In this document: piece after piece, positions 35,641 to 47,154 of the stretch
Layout of the letters: every line of letters starts with the position of its first letter
Position numbering within the stretch: position 1 is the stretch's first letter
Source of the DNA: Cristatella mucedo
Taxonomy: Eukaryota; Bryozoa; Phylactolaemata; Cristatellidae
NCBI GenBank assembly: GCA_009760855.2
Contig: WPIO01000277.1
Span: forward strand, 62,001-126,000
DNA: 64,000 nt
Direction of reading: 5' to 3'
Made by a program: the position numbers and the translations under genes
Notes under the pieces: model-generated
The model's input: the letters and a program-made list of their open reading frames with translations, nothing else
Database searches by the model: none
Told to the model about the DNA's origin: nothing

Positions 35641-35746
35641 AAGTATCTCCAAGCCCTGGCTCAAACGCAGCTATCATTGGAGGAACAGTCGGTGGCATCC
35701 TAGTGGTGATTGCCATTGTGGTTGCTGTCGTGGTTTCCTATAGAAG
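35641..35746 (+). CDS. RPTP exon 7: transmembrane helix
   Basis: The acceptor is tttttcaacggaag and the donor AGAAG|gtgaga; 106 bp, phase 1 in and phase 2 out. The translation runs VSPSPGSNAA, then a hydrophobic stretch IIGGTVGGILVVIAIVVAVV and VSYRR. About 23 uncharged residues with GxxxG-like spacing followed by basic residues make a single-pass type I membrane anchor. The exon boundary at the stop-transfer arginines is typical of receptor genes. Confidence 0.88.
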
Positions 35747-35884
35747 GTGAGATTTCTTTAGGCGCAACACCTAAAAGGTTTTTCACTGTACTATGTTCGT
35801 GCAATCAAGCACCGATCAAGACCTCAGCAGTCAGTGCGTTTGTGTGCTCACTGATTTCGCAGTTAGTCTCATTCTAAAGATCAA

Positions 35885-36022
35885 TATCCTTGGCCCAGTG
35901 GTTTTGGTGCATGCCCCGACAAGGATCTGGTCGAGGTCGTGAACTCGAGTCCCGAGGCATATGTGAAGCAGCCGAATAGAGATCAAGTTCTCTTACTGCG
36001 CTATGCAATTAATTACATTTAA
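35885..36022 (+). mobile_element. SINE-1 copy
   Basis: CTTGGCCCAGTGGTTTTGG, GAGGTCGTGAACTCGAGTCCC (B box) and CGAATAGAGATCAAGTTCTC with GCTATGCAATTAATT. RPTP intron 7. Confidence 0.82.
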
Positions 36023-36782
36023 CTTATTTTATATTTTAGCGTGACTCATGTGGTGACTACTTTATGCATGTTTAGGACTCACGGGTTTGTTTAGATCGGT
36101 GTTCTAGGTGTTCCAGTATTTTCCTGGGCAATTTAAAACTCGTGAGCAATTATAAAAATTCTGTTTGCTGTAGTCTGATTACCACGAGGCTTAGTCAATT
36201 CCACTCATCTGGACGGGGAACAACGTTTTAATTTACAGTTGCAGAATTTTAGGTGGTGCACTACCCAAGGAACAAGCTTACGGCATGCAAACAATAAAGC
36301 ATTTTTCCATTTAAAGGTATATTTTGAAAAATTGAGGTGCTTTCGTTTTTCACTGGAAAATAGCTTTTTAAGTTAAACTATGAGACTCTCTGTTGATGCA
36401 TTAGAGCTGAGGTATCTCTTTATTCCAACATGACCTAGTCTCCACCCGTGTGGCTTATTTAGCTCGAGCAAGCCCTTCTCTTAATAATTATAGCAAGAAA
36501 TAATAAATTAGATTTATGATAGTTCTTCTGTATAGCTGCTAAGAAAACTTGATTTATAACATCTAACATGCATCTAAGAAAACTTGATTTATAACTTGAT
36601 CCAGGTGCTTAATAACTAACTGCTAAAGACTCATTAATCAAAGACTAGGGATCCCCACTCTATCTACCTTGCGAAAGCAAACAAGTGTCATTATTAGGCC
36701 AGCATTCTGAAGCGAACCTAAAGACACGCATGGCCACTGGTTAGTTAGTTTTCTAGCTAGTCATTTGTAGTGAATAATAGTA
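36023..36782. other. Intron 7; short direct repeat, otherwise nothing
   Basis: CTAAGAAAACTTGATTTATAAC occurs at about 36538 and 36573, 35 bp apart; otherwise anonymous AT-rich sequence. Confidence 0.45.
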
Positions 36783-37390
36783 ATACTGATACACTTTATA
36801 AAGCACCCTCAGATAACTCAATCTCTTTCCAAGCGTTTTACATTTGCTGCAAATGGAAACACGCTTGAATGGTGAGTAGTATCATGCTTGATAAACAACT
36901 TGAATAAAATAGTTAGGGGTAACATGCACAGAGTCTGCATGCAAGTGTGGTTAGTGGCAGCATGCACAGTGTCAGCATGCATAAGCACATCAAGGACAAA
37001 TCAGAGGGACCTACTAAATGCTGTCCTAAATAGTTGGTTTTTTTAATTCTTTTTAGATGTGGTAAGGTCAGGGGACATTCTGATGCAGGTCGAGAGGGAG
37101 TTTCAGGCTTTGGGAGCATACGAACTAATGCTAGGTCTCCAAAGGATTTGAGGTTTGTACGAGGTATTAGTAGACTGTTGGATTCCGAAAAGCAGGTTGT
37201 ACGATGGTTGGCCTGATGGGGGGAGTATATCTAAGAGATAGGCTGGAGCCAAAGAAGGAAGTGACCTAAAAGTGAGCGACAAAACCTCGAAGTCAATCCT
37301 TTTGCTTGAATGGTAGTCAGTGCAGGTCGGCGAGAAGTGGTGTGATGTAGCAACTGCGAGGCACTTGTAGTCATGCAAAGCTCACTGGTA
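36783..37390 (-). mobile_element. LINE-A, C-terminus and tail
   Basis: Minus-strand frames give HHFSPTCTDYHSSKRIDFEV, LTFRSLPSLAPAYLLDILPP, and ISSYAPKA, with one frameshift. Tail at 36783-37020 with GGTAACATGCACAG. Confidence 0.85.
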
Positions 37391-38946
37391 CAAAAACTGG
37401 CTAGTTTACTGTGCCAAAGGAAAAGCAGATAGCAACAGATGACTATTTGTTTAGCTGAGGCTTAAAAGATAAAACCATAGCCCAAGCAAGTTTCGGACTT
37501 TCGGCACTTATGTCGTTAAAGCTGAGTTTACACGGCAGACCTTCCTCTTGACAGCCGCCGACTTATCTTGTAGTCTGAATGTCTACTCGATGGATTTAGA
37601 CCAGCCCACGACAGATTTGTCTGGCGACTTTTTCTGGTCCACAGCTCATGCTCTAATCCCGGAGGCTAGTATGAAAGAGGGTTTCCATGGAAAGAAGCTG
37701 AGCCAACACCGGCAGAGATTATGAGTTCGCTGCTGCAGACATTATTGTAGAGTACTATTAGAAGAATAAATAAAAAGGAGATAAGCATTTAGAAACAAGA
37801 TTTTTTATGTGAAAGGGAGCAGTACCAAGTTAAGTGTGCCGTTAAGGTGGTGAGGTGTATAGTTCTAAGTAACTCAAGCCGTGACGGGTTTTGTTGGGAG
37901 ATTGAGGCTGAAAAAATTGATCACCACACATAATAAGCGGTCCATATTCAAGGACTTGCTGTGAACGCCTCAATATACTCGAGCCCACGAACTTTAGCCG
38001 TTGTAATTTTGGCAGTTGGGTGTATGTGCCGAGCCCCCTCCCCCAGCTTTGATTGGTCTGCTGGACCAACAAGGAAATAAAAACTTAAGACCTATTCTCC
38101 TTCTGTTGAGTCTGCATACCTGGCTCCTCCCTCATAAGGTAGTGACGTAAGATAATGTATTAGCCCAAATCTGAAGGAAATCTGCCCAAAAGCCATGGGA
38201 AAGTAGGTGGTGTTAACCCTGCTTACGCATACTAGAATTGCGAACTGTGCATTCACTTAGCCGTATGGATGCTTATTGTTGAGCCTGTGTAAAGTGTATA
38301 GGAATGTAAAGTTTGGCCTCAGAGTATTTGGTAAGCTAAACCGAGCAAAAGAATAAAAGGACATGCAATTTAGCATTACGACCTTAAAGTCGATATGCTG
38401 CTTGTTGGGCTACAAATGCAGGTCTGAAATTAGCCATGTAAATTGGTAGTCGTGAAGTTCGTAAAAGCAACGCCAAGCTGTTGAGGTCAATGCTATTTAA
38501 AAGCTCCATAATGGTCACCCAGGAAAACCTTGAACGGTGCAAACGTCTAGCTAAGATATCAGGGATACATGTATTAACTTGGTTTGGCTACCCCTATCTA
38601 AGCACCTCCGATTCGTTGTGATCATATCCCTTTTAAATATGTTTACGATGCAGTGCCTATCCGTAGCAGTCTCTTCTTGCTTTAATCGTACTTTGCAATA
38701 TTTACGTAAGTCAGTAATTCAGAGAGGCCCGCAAAGTTGATTTGGGATACAAGCATGATCACAGAAGTTGCGTGTCTACATACATTGTACGACTTTATAG
38801 GGCTGAATGTTTAGTGGTCGTACCATGACACATCTCTCTCTAATGCATGCTCCTCATAGACTCGTATGATGTACTGCTTACTGAATCATAAAAGTATATT
38901 GCACAGTACTATAGCTGCTGCAGCAGCTGTCACTGATCAACTCTGC
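37391..38946 (-). other. Intron 7; at most a heavily worn LINE-A near 38270-38520
   Basis: Minus-strand pieces CTTAAAGTCGATATGCTGCT, CAAATGCAGGTCTGAAATT and CAACGCCAAGCTGTTG lie in LINE-A order at 38270-38520. The rest is anonymous. Confidence 0.35.
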
Positions 38947-39097
38947 CGAGATGGTTTGATCTAGTGGTTAATGTGCTCGCCCAGACCAAGGTCTGACTGA
39001 GCTCGTGAGCTCGAGCCCCGAGGCATATATGAAGCGCCTGAATAGAGATTAAGTTCTCTTGGGGCGATATAGATATGAATTATGTTATTATTATTGG
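38947..39097 (+). mobile_element. SINE-1 copy, well preserved
   Basis: TGGTTTGATCTAGTGGTTAA, GACCAAGGTCTGACTGAG, B box GTGAGCTCGAGCCCC and GAAGCGCCTGAATAGAGATT. (ATT)n end. RPTP intron 7. Confidence 0.88.
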
Positions 39098-39785
39098 TAA
39101 TCTCACTGCCAAATTGAAAATAGAAAACTGGGTAAATCGGTATGATACAAAGATTACTAAGACAATGAGTGGCAAATAAATCTTATCAAACGCTAATTTA
39201 TTTTGATAAATTCGTAAACAAGTACACCGACAGTTTTGCTACCAGAGTTGTTACAAAATTATGCCACCCGTCTTTGCATCGAGAAACGTTAACTGCAGTT
39301 ATATCTTTTGCTTACTGCCTTTAATCACCTTATGGACGTGAGTCACTATGGTGCCGCGAGGGAAAGCCTGGCTGACTATCAGATCAGGCCAGAATTTCCG
39401 TAAGAGCTAGCGACACAGCTGGCTGCTTCTTTAGCTAGTGACCGAGTTCCTCTGAAATGCAAGGCAGGCTACTTGTGGTAGCTGATTTTTTACCAATCAA
39501 CACAATTAGCCTGACTTATATTAATTATAATCGTAATTGGTTGAAAAGTGTTTTATAATAGTTTGCCATTTGCTCGATGAACCTTGCAGTATGTTGTCCT
39601 CCCTACGTTTGCAGTTACCAGTAGGTATGCTCAGGGATTCTCACTTGGACACAAACGTTGCCTGCCCAAAATACCTAAAAATCTATTCATTCGTTCGTGA
39701 GAACGCTTGCACCCATATTTAGCATGAGTTTGGCTACTGTACCATGGCAATTTTGTGTGGTGCAACTAAGTAACTTTTTTTAAAG
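39098..39785. other. Intron 7 end, nothing recognised
   Basis: Anonymous up to exon 8. Confidence 0.4.
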
Positions 39786-39856
39786 GAAAATAAACGTCCG
39801 CAGATCACGTAGCGACATTATTCATCTGAGTCCTAACCACCAAAAGCTCGAGTCTG
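39786..39856 (+). CDS. RPTP exon 8: cytoplasmic juxtamembrane segment
   Basis: The acceptor is ttttttaaag and the donor TCTG|gtaagt; 71 bp, phase 2 in and phase 1 out. It encodes a basic stretch KINVRRSRSDIIHLSPNHQK. RRSRSD and LSP resemble sites for basophilic and proline-directed kinases, which is inference only. Identification rests on phase fit and position after the transmembrane exon. Confidence 0.65.
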
Positions 39857-40329
39857 GTAAGTCACTGGCAGCTGCTGAGATTCTTCTGCTACACCATTCG
39901 AGATGCATTTTGTATGGGGTACATGATTAATTTTAGCTTGCAGACTGGGACTGCCTTTCCAAATAAGTTCAGAGCTATCTGAATGTCTCCAACACCACAC
40001 TGTACTGTAAACACTAAAATTGACTGTCTGTACTTGAGCTTGATTAATTGATATTGATGTAGCCAGCCAGATTACTGTCCATCTATCTATGGTGCTAAGA
40101 AAGCCGCTGTTATGAAATTGCCAACATGTCTTATCTGTTCAATAGTCGTTTGTGTATCCCAATAAATTGAAAAGACATAGTCTGTTTAGGAGAAAATCAT
40201 ATCAAAATTCGTCGGTGCAATGCGGCATGTTTCTATCTCCAGCAGGAATCCCCGCCGTCTTTGTTTTTTTGACCTTGTAAAGATTGCTGAATAGTATAGC
40301 AAACATCTGGAGCGAATATCACCATTGCA
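39857..40329. other. Intron 8 start, nothing recognised
   Basis: Anonymous sequence. Confidence 0.4.
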
Positions 40330-40900
40330 TCTAATATGGTTTGCTGCTTGAATGACGATAAAACCAGCCTACTTAAGTTTTGGGTAAAGCCTAGTGTTAC
40401 TCAAACATGAGAATACACGACCCTCAAAATGGGCCATAACCATACCTACCATAACTCAGTCAAATCTGGCTGCCCTGTTGCATAGTTACCTTTTACGAGA
40501 TGTCTGCATCAGCTTCTCAATTGAGTCTAACATTGTAAAAATCCGAGCAAGCTTAGATAGGGATACGAGGTTTTGCCATGTAGTTTTGACATCCTTTCGT
40601 GACTTTTGTAACTCACTAGTCACCTCTTTTTTTTTCGTCCTGTGTCGTAGGGCACTAACAGTTTGTGCAATGCTCAGCAGTTAGGCAATCTGTCTCGATC
40701 GTTTTGATCAACACGTTGCACCACTTACCAATGACCTGCACTTGGTCCCCATCAAGCAGCATTTCGTGTCAAAGGTTCTGCGGTCTTCAGTCTCATAACA
40801 ATCGTTCACCAATAATTCCAGTTTGTAGTGCTTCGGGATTATGGGGTGACTCCGAAGTCTTTCAAATCTGCCTTTCTTAGAGGCATGTTTTAAAAAGCCT
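40330..40900 (+). mobile_element. LINE-A, RT end and C-terminus, degraded
   Basis: Worn frames LNDDKTSL, LLRDVCISFSIESNIVKIRA, SLDRDTRFCHVVLTSFRDFC and DLHLVPIKQHF match LNDDKTNLL, LL-DDHIS-VKSA and CLDR-T-LVHTF-T. No tail. RPTP intron 8. Confidence 0.7.
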
Positions 40901-41283
40901 TGATTGTATTGGAAGATCCTAGCTAACAATTGGAAGATCCTACCTAACATTCACCAAGGCGCCTTAGTCAGTCGAACCTCTCCCAGGCTGCATAGGCTGA
41001 TTGCTCAGCGATATGGGTTATTTTGCTCACTGAGCTTTTACCTCACACGCCTCGCATCCTATTGCTCTGTTGACGCTAGGCAGTCAGAGTGCATTGGCTG
41101 TGATTATGCTGCACTTGAAGCTATACAGTACCGGTTCTTATATTGAGTTACCTTGCTGCAAATTTTTCCTTGAATGAATGTCATGCTGGTGGCCGCCTCA
41201 CTGAATAAGTTCGTGATAATATATTTACAGCCTGGTCACTGCAAAAACAAATTGTTTGAGTTGTCATTTGCTTTGCTTGATAG
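40901..41283. other. Intron 8 end, nothing recognised
   Basis: Contains a small imperfect repeat GGAAGATCCTA-CTAACA near 40911-40952; otherwise anonymous. Confidence 0.4.
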
Positions 41284-41405
41284 CTGTATCAACTGAAGAA
41301 TCAATGAACTGCAATGAGCCGATGTATGGAAACACATTTGGCATGAATCTTCAACAGTTTGATCTCTACGTGAAAGCGGAAACCGTGATTGCCAATCGAT
41401 TCTCT
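41284..41405 (+). CDS. RPTP exon 9: juxtamembrane wedge region
   Basis: The acceptor is tgcttgatag and the donor TTCTCT|gtaaga; 122 bp, phase 1 in and phase 0 out. The translation includes VSTEESMNCNEPMYGNT and QFDLYVKAETVIANRFS. LYV and F-x-x-E/F-x-x-I (completed in exon 10) is the helical entry to a PTP domain (commonly F-x-x-E-(F/Y)-x-x-I). MYGNTF may be a tyrosine phosphorylation site, as inference. A second, shifted acceptor (CTGAAG|AATC) is possible but breaks the phase. Confidence 0.7.
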
Positions 41406-41779
41406 GTAAGAGATTTTGTTTATTATGTAATCTGATTTTTGGTATGCAGATGATTGCAATAGACATTTATCTGCTGCTAGCATGTATTACTTAAAACAGC
41501 TTAATATGTGATTTCAAGTGACATTAGATAAGTTCGGTTTGATCATCCATGAAATTAGGGGAGAGAACCGGCAATTGCATAATTATTGCTGTCTCATATT
41601 TTCAGTAGACTCTATGCCACCATATTACCGTCCTGGCATACACTGTATTCCTTGCCTGAGCACTCTCAATCTTGGCGCAATCACGTGCTGACGAGCTGAA
41701 GGGTGATGGCAGTTTGAGCGTTGAGGAGCGGTCGATTTTTGCTCCTCAGTTGGTTCTTGAGTCGAAAGACCTTAAGATT
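41406..41779. other. Intron 9 start, nothing recognised
   Basis: Anonymous. Confidence 0.4.
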
Positions 41780-42290
41780 GGTCGCTGACTCGAATGACAG
41801 CTACCCATAATCTGCAGATGCTGCTTCACAACGATTTCTCAGTAGATGAGCACGTTGCTCCTCCCACAGTCGTTGCACCAGCCTACTTTCAGCTGAGGCA
41901 CATTGCCAAAGTCTTAGCCCACATAGACAAGAGTTCGTCAGTCACACAAGTTAACAATTTTGAGACATCCTGTCTCTGCATGAGAGCAACCCCTTTATTT
42001 TGGACTCCCTGCCCACCCTCCTAATCTTCTGGCTTTGAAACTCAGCAGCTCTGGTGGTCTGTTGTCAACTGCACATTGTACCATAGGTGCTGAGTTACAC
42101 CAATTGTATCTTAGCTTTAATGGCTCCTTATCAAGGGTTGAATTGACTTCAAGATCTTCTCTCGATCTTACAGGTTGCTCCACTCACTGGCACCAGCCTT
42201 CCTATCCGACCTCGTTGGTGCAGCAGTTTACTCTTTCAGCACCCTTGCCTTTCGGTCGGCTTTTAACTCATCGCTCTTAAATGAAATACT
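41780..42290 (+). mobile_element. LINE-A, C-terminal region, degraded
   Basis: Frame MLLHNDFSVDEHVAPPTVVA then PAYFQLRHIAKVLAHIDKSS matches LLLDDHIS-VKSA-FQL-NIAKIRACLDR; later pieces are weaker (SFNGSLSRVELTSRSSLD). No tail. Confidence 0.65.
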
Positions 42291-43164
42291 TTAGTGACCA
42301 TGCCTTCAGTTCTCAACATTATCTGTACCCCAGTCAAACGATTGTGCTCATATGTGCTTTGTCTGCATATCTGTGCCTACTAATTACTAGGGTTTCTACT
42401 AATCAGTGGTCTTAAACGTTTTTTGTGTGCCTTCATATGCGGGCCTAAGCATGTTACTTTGTACATTTGCATGATCGTCTGCTAATAACACTTTGGATTT
42501 TACAACCCTTGTTAAATTTGTGTTGCAGTGAGTTTTAAAGTACCTGTAATGAGATTTTGACAGGGGTAAAACATAGATTAGTACATCTACTACTAGTTTA
42601 CGATTTCAATCGGTTGCGAATGTGCACTATTGATTTGGCTAAGTGTTGTTCCCTTTAATTATCATTCGCGAGCCTAATAGTCTTTAAAGGATGTTATGGG
42701 ATGCCATGTCTTACACCAGATTGGCACCTCCACAAAGAGGAAGTTCTTAAATCCTCACGTGGCTTGTGAAGTTTGTGCAACGAAATCCTGAGGCTTCATA
42801 GGGTATAGCTGATGTCTGACGTTTTAACGCAGCTTAGAGGAGCAATTAGTCCTTTGATTAAAATTGTCTCATGCATGCATTTTTGTGTTGTGATTTTATT
42901 GCATATGCCTTTGTGGCAAAATTGGACTCAGCCCTTCCACTCATTCTTTTGCCGAACTAAAAGTATTCAGTTAGTCTGCGTTGAAAGCAAAAAGATCGAG
43001 GTGCAGTATCTTCTCGAATACAAAACCCCAATTTTTATTCAAATTCTTCAAACTTCACCTAATGTCCGATTCGATTTAAAATCATTGTGATCCACCGCCG
43101 TCTGCCGTTAACCTTAGCAACGATAACAAGTTTTGCATCGTTTAAGGTAGGATTTTTTTTAAAA
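42291..43164. other. Intron 9, nothing recognised
   Basis: A 92-codon open frame at 42812-43090 has no resemblance and is AT-rich. Confidence 0.4.
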
Positions 43165-43304
43165 TTCTGGAGTGCTAGGTAAGGCAGTGGGATTTCACGA
43201 CCTCCATGGAACATTGATCAAGCGGTCGTGAGTTCGAATCCTTCGGTGGGAGATCCTTTATTGCTTTAGAAAGCTGGGGCAATAGCCTTTAAGGTTCTTC
43301 TGAA
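43165..43304 (+). mobile_element. SINE-2 copy
   Basis: TTCACGACCTCCATGGAACA, GCGGTCGTGAGTTCGAATCC (clear B box), CTTTATTGC and GCAATAGCCTTTAAGGTTCT. Confidence 0.75.
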
Positions 43305-43990
43305 GCTAGGCTTGTCTGTCGTGAGCTTTGCAGTTGCTTCATCTCACCACTTCTTGCCGACCTGCACTCGCTCCCGTTCAAGCAACTCATCCACTTTAAA
43401 GTGGCTTTAAAGTTTAAAATGGCGTCTCTTGTCTTGATCACATTTGCAAAGCAACTAAAACACATATATTCATCTCAGCATTTAGTGAGCCCTTTGATTT
43501 GACCTTTGTGTGCTTATGCCTGCTGACATAGTAGCATGCTGCCACTAACAAAACTTGCATGCTGACCTTGTCACCCCTAACCACGTTCTTTTTGTTGATT
43601 ACTGGGTTCATCTATTTATGACAGCGTTTAGTGGGTCTTGATAATTCGTTGTTTATGTGCCTACGCATGCTGACACTGTTGCATGATGCCACTAACCACA
43701 CTTGCATGCTGACCCTGTGCATGTCACCCCTAACCATGTAATTCATCTTGTTTATCAAGCATGATACCGTTCACCATTTAATCTTGTTTCCTTTGCAGCA
43801 AATGTAAAGTTCCTGGAATGAGATTGACTTCTCTGAGGGAGCTTTGTCATGTGTATTATTTTTATTACCATTAGTATTATTAGCATGCTACCACTAACCA
43901 TTTGATCCTGCTTTCTTTGCAGCAAATGTAAAGTGTCTAGCAAGATATTGAGTGCTTTGAGGTTACTATTTCAAATGTGATAATAATAAT
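43305..43990 (+). mobile_element. Cluster of four LINE-A 3' pieces in one orientation
   Basis: Pieces: C-terminus 43305-43410 (GCTAGGCTTGTCTGTCGTGA, TTCTTGCCGACCTGCACTCG), tail part 43498-43610, complete tail 43623-43875 (CATGCTGACCCTGTGCATG, GCAGCAAATGTAAAGTTCCT, CTCTGAGGGAGCTTTG) and short tail 43882-43990 beginning at GCATGCTACCACTAACCATT. All plus strand. Confidence 0.8.
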
Positions 43991-44011
43991 AATAGTAGTA
44001 CAACTACTATT

Positions 44012-44060
44012 ATGTCGCTATAAAAAGAGGCTGTTAAATCAGGTATTATTTTTTAGTGCT
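44012..44060 (+). mobile_element. SINE-2 3' piece
   Basis: GTCGCTATAAAAAGAGGCTG and TTAAATCAGGTATTATTTTT match the end of the 6905 and 15830 copies. Confidence 0.55.
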
Positions 44061-44286
44061 CTGGTTAAAGCCTTCTGCTGTCATTCTCCTACCCCAGCTA
44101 ATGCAGCAAGTTAATGAATGCGTGTGCTTGTAGTAGCAGGTGGTTGGCTGGATGGCAGGCATGCCAAACTGCCATGATTAAGCATTCTGCGTTCGACGAA
44201 CAGAGAGCCTAACTACTGAGCCACATGCCTGGAACGCCACGAGCTGTGGCTTGCCATAGCTTCGGCAACCCGAGCATGGCCAAGTG

Positions 44287-44490
<204 letters not shown>

Positions 44491-45107
44491 GGCCTCCATT
44501 AGCGCTGGATGCAGTAAAGCAGTAATTTAAAGATGCAGTGCAGTAATTGGTGGTAATCTCCCGAGGCACTGAATAATTTAGCCTCAGGCGGTTGTTGTCC
44601 AACAATCTTAGCTTACTCGTCTTATGCTCTACAGATTGAGCAATTTAACAGGTCTGGACGTATAATCGATTGCCTCACTAAGAGAAAGGGACAACAATGA
44701 GAAGTCTTCTAAATCAGCTGTTGACGTTTGCCTTTGTAATCCTAAGCAAGCATGCATTTGCAGACGTGATGGCTAGTTTGCAATAGACAATACTTGTTAA
44801 GAACCTTTATAATTTGTCTAATTTTTATCTGATGACAGCTGTATTTGGTATACCATCCTTATAAGTAGTTTTCAGCAAACCAATTACTAAATGACATCTG
44901 AAAATATGCTCTGTTCAAAGAGAACTTTTACGAATCGAAAAATGCCTGTGTTCAAACTAGTTTCGCTTTACAATTTTTTGTTTCCGGTCACTTATGCTAT
45001 GCATGTATTCCTGCTGAGATCATACAACTTCGTCGATTTTATTACCAGCAAAGCTTAAAGCTGCATAACTTAGTTACTAATTGCATGACTTTCTGTTTGT
45101 TCGGCAG
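44491..45107. other. Intron 9 end, nothing recognised
   Basis: Anonymous up to exon 10. Confidence 0.4.
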
Positions 45108-45195
45108 GAAATCGTTGCAAATGAAAACCACTCCTGCATAGCTGGCAAAGACCCTGCCAACAAGCTAAAGAACAGGTTTAATAACATAATTCCAT
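45108..45195 (+). CDS. RPTP exon 10: start of PTP catalytic domain (KNRFNNIIP)
   Basis: The acceptor is tgttcggcag and the donor CCAT|gtaagt; 88 bp, phase 0 in and phase 1 out. It encodes EIVANENHSC, GKDPANKLKNRFNNIIP, and the first base of the following Tyr codon. N-x-x-KNR(Y/F)-x-N-I-x-P-Y is the phosphotyrosine-recognition loop of classical PTPs. Here Phe replaces the usual Tyr of KNRY, a conservative change. The exon end in the middle of the Tyr codon is resolved by exon 11. Confidence 0.9.
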
Positions 45196-46216
45196 GTAAG
45201 TAATATGTTGTGGTAGAAAGCAATTGTAAAAAAAAGTATTGTTATGTATATTAGTAAGAGAGAAAGTATGACTCTAGTGCATCAGCTCAGCTCTGGTGAT
45301 CACAGAAGGCTGGCGTTGGATTTATTGGTTTTTCTCTTAGGTGATGTAAATTGAATTAAGGAGCATTGCTGCTGCTGAGACCCGAGTATGATTGCGTAAC
45401 TGTAGTCACTTAAAGCAGACCATCCTATGTAATAGACCTAGCTGATTTCAGTTTTTTGTTTAGAGCATCTTCAGTTTAGGCGTAGGACTTTATAATTCTT
45501 TCTGTTCTAACCACGAGCCATCATTCCCCTGGTTTTCTTTAAGCATGTCACTAGCTGCCATCTATTAGGTCATTGTACGATTTATCCCTTTCAACGCACC
45601 TCTGAGCGGTCTCAAGACTTTGCATGGCTCTGTTTTTGGCTTTCCGATAACCAAGTCTGCTGCCTTATCTGCTTACTGCAGTGGCATGTGAAAGTAAAAA
45701 GACAAGCCATTTTTCGGCTGTTTGTCGAGCTGTGTCCTCATTCCTGGATAGCAAGTTTACTTGCCCAACATTTTCGCCTAGGTAGTGGAGATAAAGCAGA
45801 GCCGATGCAAGTGTGCGCCTTAGATTCGATACCCAATTGGCAAACTTAACATTACATACAAGTGATTAGCATCATGATTTTTTTAAGCATGGTAACATCA
45901 CTGTTGCTATCGGTATGACACCGTAGATGCACTTGTGCACATTGTGTGCAGATTGGTTTTAATCGTAAACTTATTCATCGTAGCTATCTGTCAATTTTCT
46001 TTAAAGCTCATCAAAAGTCGGTAATTGTTCAAGCAGTCAGCTGCAAAACTTGGCTTTGGAATTGGCTGTTTTTGATTTAATGGTATATCATTTTACCACA
46101 ATATCGGGTTTTTTGGGTCATTGGTTACTAATGCATTGCTTGGGGGCAGCAGCTGTATATGTAGAATGTGGTAGAGCATGCCATTTGTTAAACTTTCTTT
46201 TATCGTTTTACTACAG
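45196..46216. other. Intron 10, nothing recognised
   Basis: Free of recognisable repeats. Good splice signals at both ends. Confidence 0.45.
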
Positions 46217-46281
46217 ATGATGCTACCAGAGTTATGATTGGGCTAGGAACTAATGGTTATATTAATGCATCATATATAAAC
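46217..46281 (+). CDS. RPTP exon 11: PTP domain, YDATRV and GYINASYIN
   Basis: The acceptor is ttttactacag and the donor ATAAAC|gtaagc; 65 bp, phase 1 in and phase 0 out. It completes Tyr and encodes DATRVMI, then TNGYINASYIN. The D-x-(S/T)-R-V and D/N-YINA-(S/N)-(Y/F)-(I/V) motifs are conserved core motifs of classical PTP domains. The YINASY tyrosine and the flanking loop shape the substrate pocket in this family. Confidence 0.92.
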
Positions 46282-46386
46282 GTAAGCATTGGCAATGAAT
46301 TATTGCAATGCTTGCTGCAACGTGGTCCAGCACTGTGGCTTGCTACTGTGCACAGCTGGTCTTCATGGATGACTTGTTGGTTTCAG

Positions 46387-46423
46387 GGATTCTCCCAACC
46401 TAAGAAGTATATAGCAACCCAAG
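46387..46423 (+). CDS. RPTP exon 12: 37-bp PTP exon (KKYIATQ)
   Basis: The acceptor is ttggtttcag and the donor CCAAG|gtcagg; only 37 bp, phase 0 in and phase 1 out, between introns of about 105 and 101 bp. It encodes GFSQPKKYIATQ, the family motif G-(Y/F)-x-x-x-x-x-(Y/F)-I-A-(T/S)-Q. Very short PTP exons at this place are known in metazoan RPTP genes. Confidence 0.9.
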
Positions 46424-46524
46424 GTCAGGCTAAAGGCTTCTATATTTATTCTGAACCTTGCACATTGGCAGCTGTCCGTACGCATGCACCATTATCATTA
46501 CATCGCCTTGAATGGTCGTTTCAG

Positions 46525-46622
46525 GGCCATCTGTTAAGACTGTGAATGATTTCTGGCAAATGGTATGGGAGCAGCATGCTGTGGTCATTGTTATGTTAAC
46601 CAACTTTGTTGAGTCCAGCAAG
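46525..46622 (+). CDS. RPTP exon 13: PTP domain, DFWQMVWEQ helix and central strand
   Basis: The acceptor is ggtcgtttcag and the donor AGCAAG|gtatgt; 98 bp, phase 1 in and phase 0 out. It encodes GPSVKTVNDFWQMVWEQ, then VVIVMLTNFVESSK. These match the PTP motifs G-P-x-x-x-T-x-x-(D/E)-FW-x-M-(V/I)-W-E and (I/V)-V-M-(L/V)-T-x-x-(V/I)-E. This is the last exon before the frame problems; its own frame is intact. Confidence 0.92.
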
Positions 46623-46937
46623 GTATGTGGACGTCAATATCTTAATCATGTGTGCATGGGTTCTTTCCTTGTGGTCACTCTCGTTTGAAACTGGTTTTTG
46701 CAATAGCCAGCTCTCGGTCTTCGGTTCAGGTAAGACCGTTCCGTTATGTAACGAGTCAAAATGCTGCTCAAAAACAGCTAAATAAATGGTGCACAGGTTA
46801 CCATATAAATAGTTCTCTTATCAAGTTTCCGTTAACACCTGTATCTGGCTGTCCTGGTAATTATGTAATGCAAACTTTTCAGTGGTTGGTTTAGTCAGTT
46901 GTAGGGCTGGCGACATGAGCACGGCAACGAAACCATG
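46623..46937. other. Intron 13 start, nothing recognised
   Basis: Anonymous. Confidence 0.4.
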
Positions 46938-47070
46938 CACCACTGGTTCGGCCCAATGGTTAAGCTTCTTGCCCCGACAAAGGTCTGGCCGAGGTCGTGA
47001 GCCCGTGGCATCACGGAGTGCCTTTATAGACATTAAGTTCTCTTAGGGTGCTATACAAATTAAGTAGATT
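46938..47070 (+). mobile_element. SINE-1 copy with partly deleted B box
   Basis: GGTTCGGCCCAATGGTTAAG, CCGACAAAGGTCTGGCCGAG, GTCGTGAGCCC (B box missing CTCGAG), GACATTAAGTTCTCTTAGGG and CTATACAAATTAA. Confidence 0.8.
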
Positions 47071-47076
47071 GAAGTT

Positions 47077-47120
47077 AGACTTAAATAATATATATATATA
47101 TATATATATTATATAAGTCT
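47077..47120. repeat. (TA)n core with AGACTTA/TAAGTCT inverted ends
   Basis: AGACTTA (47077-47083) and TAAGTCT (47114-47120) flank a (TA)n run, so the whole could form a hairpin. Confidence 0.8.
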
Positions 47121-47154
47121 AACCATCGATGGAAACACATGCTTTGATGCCTTG

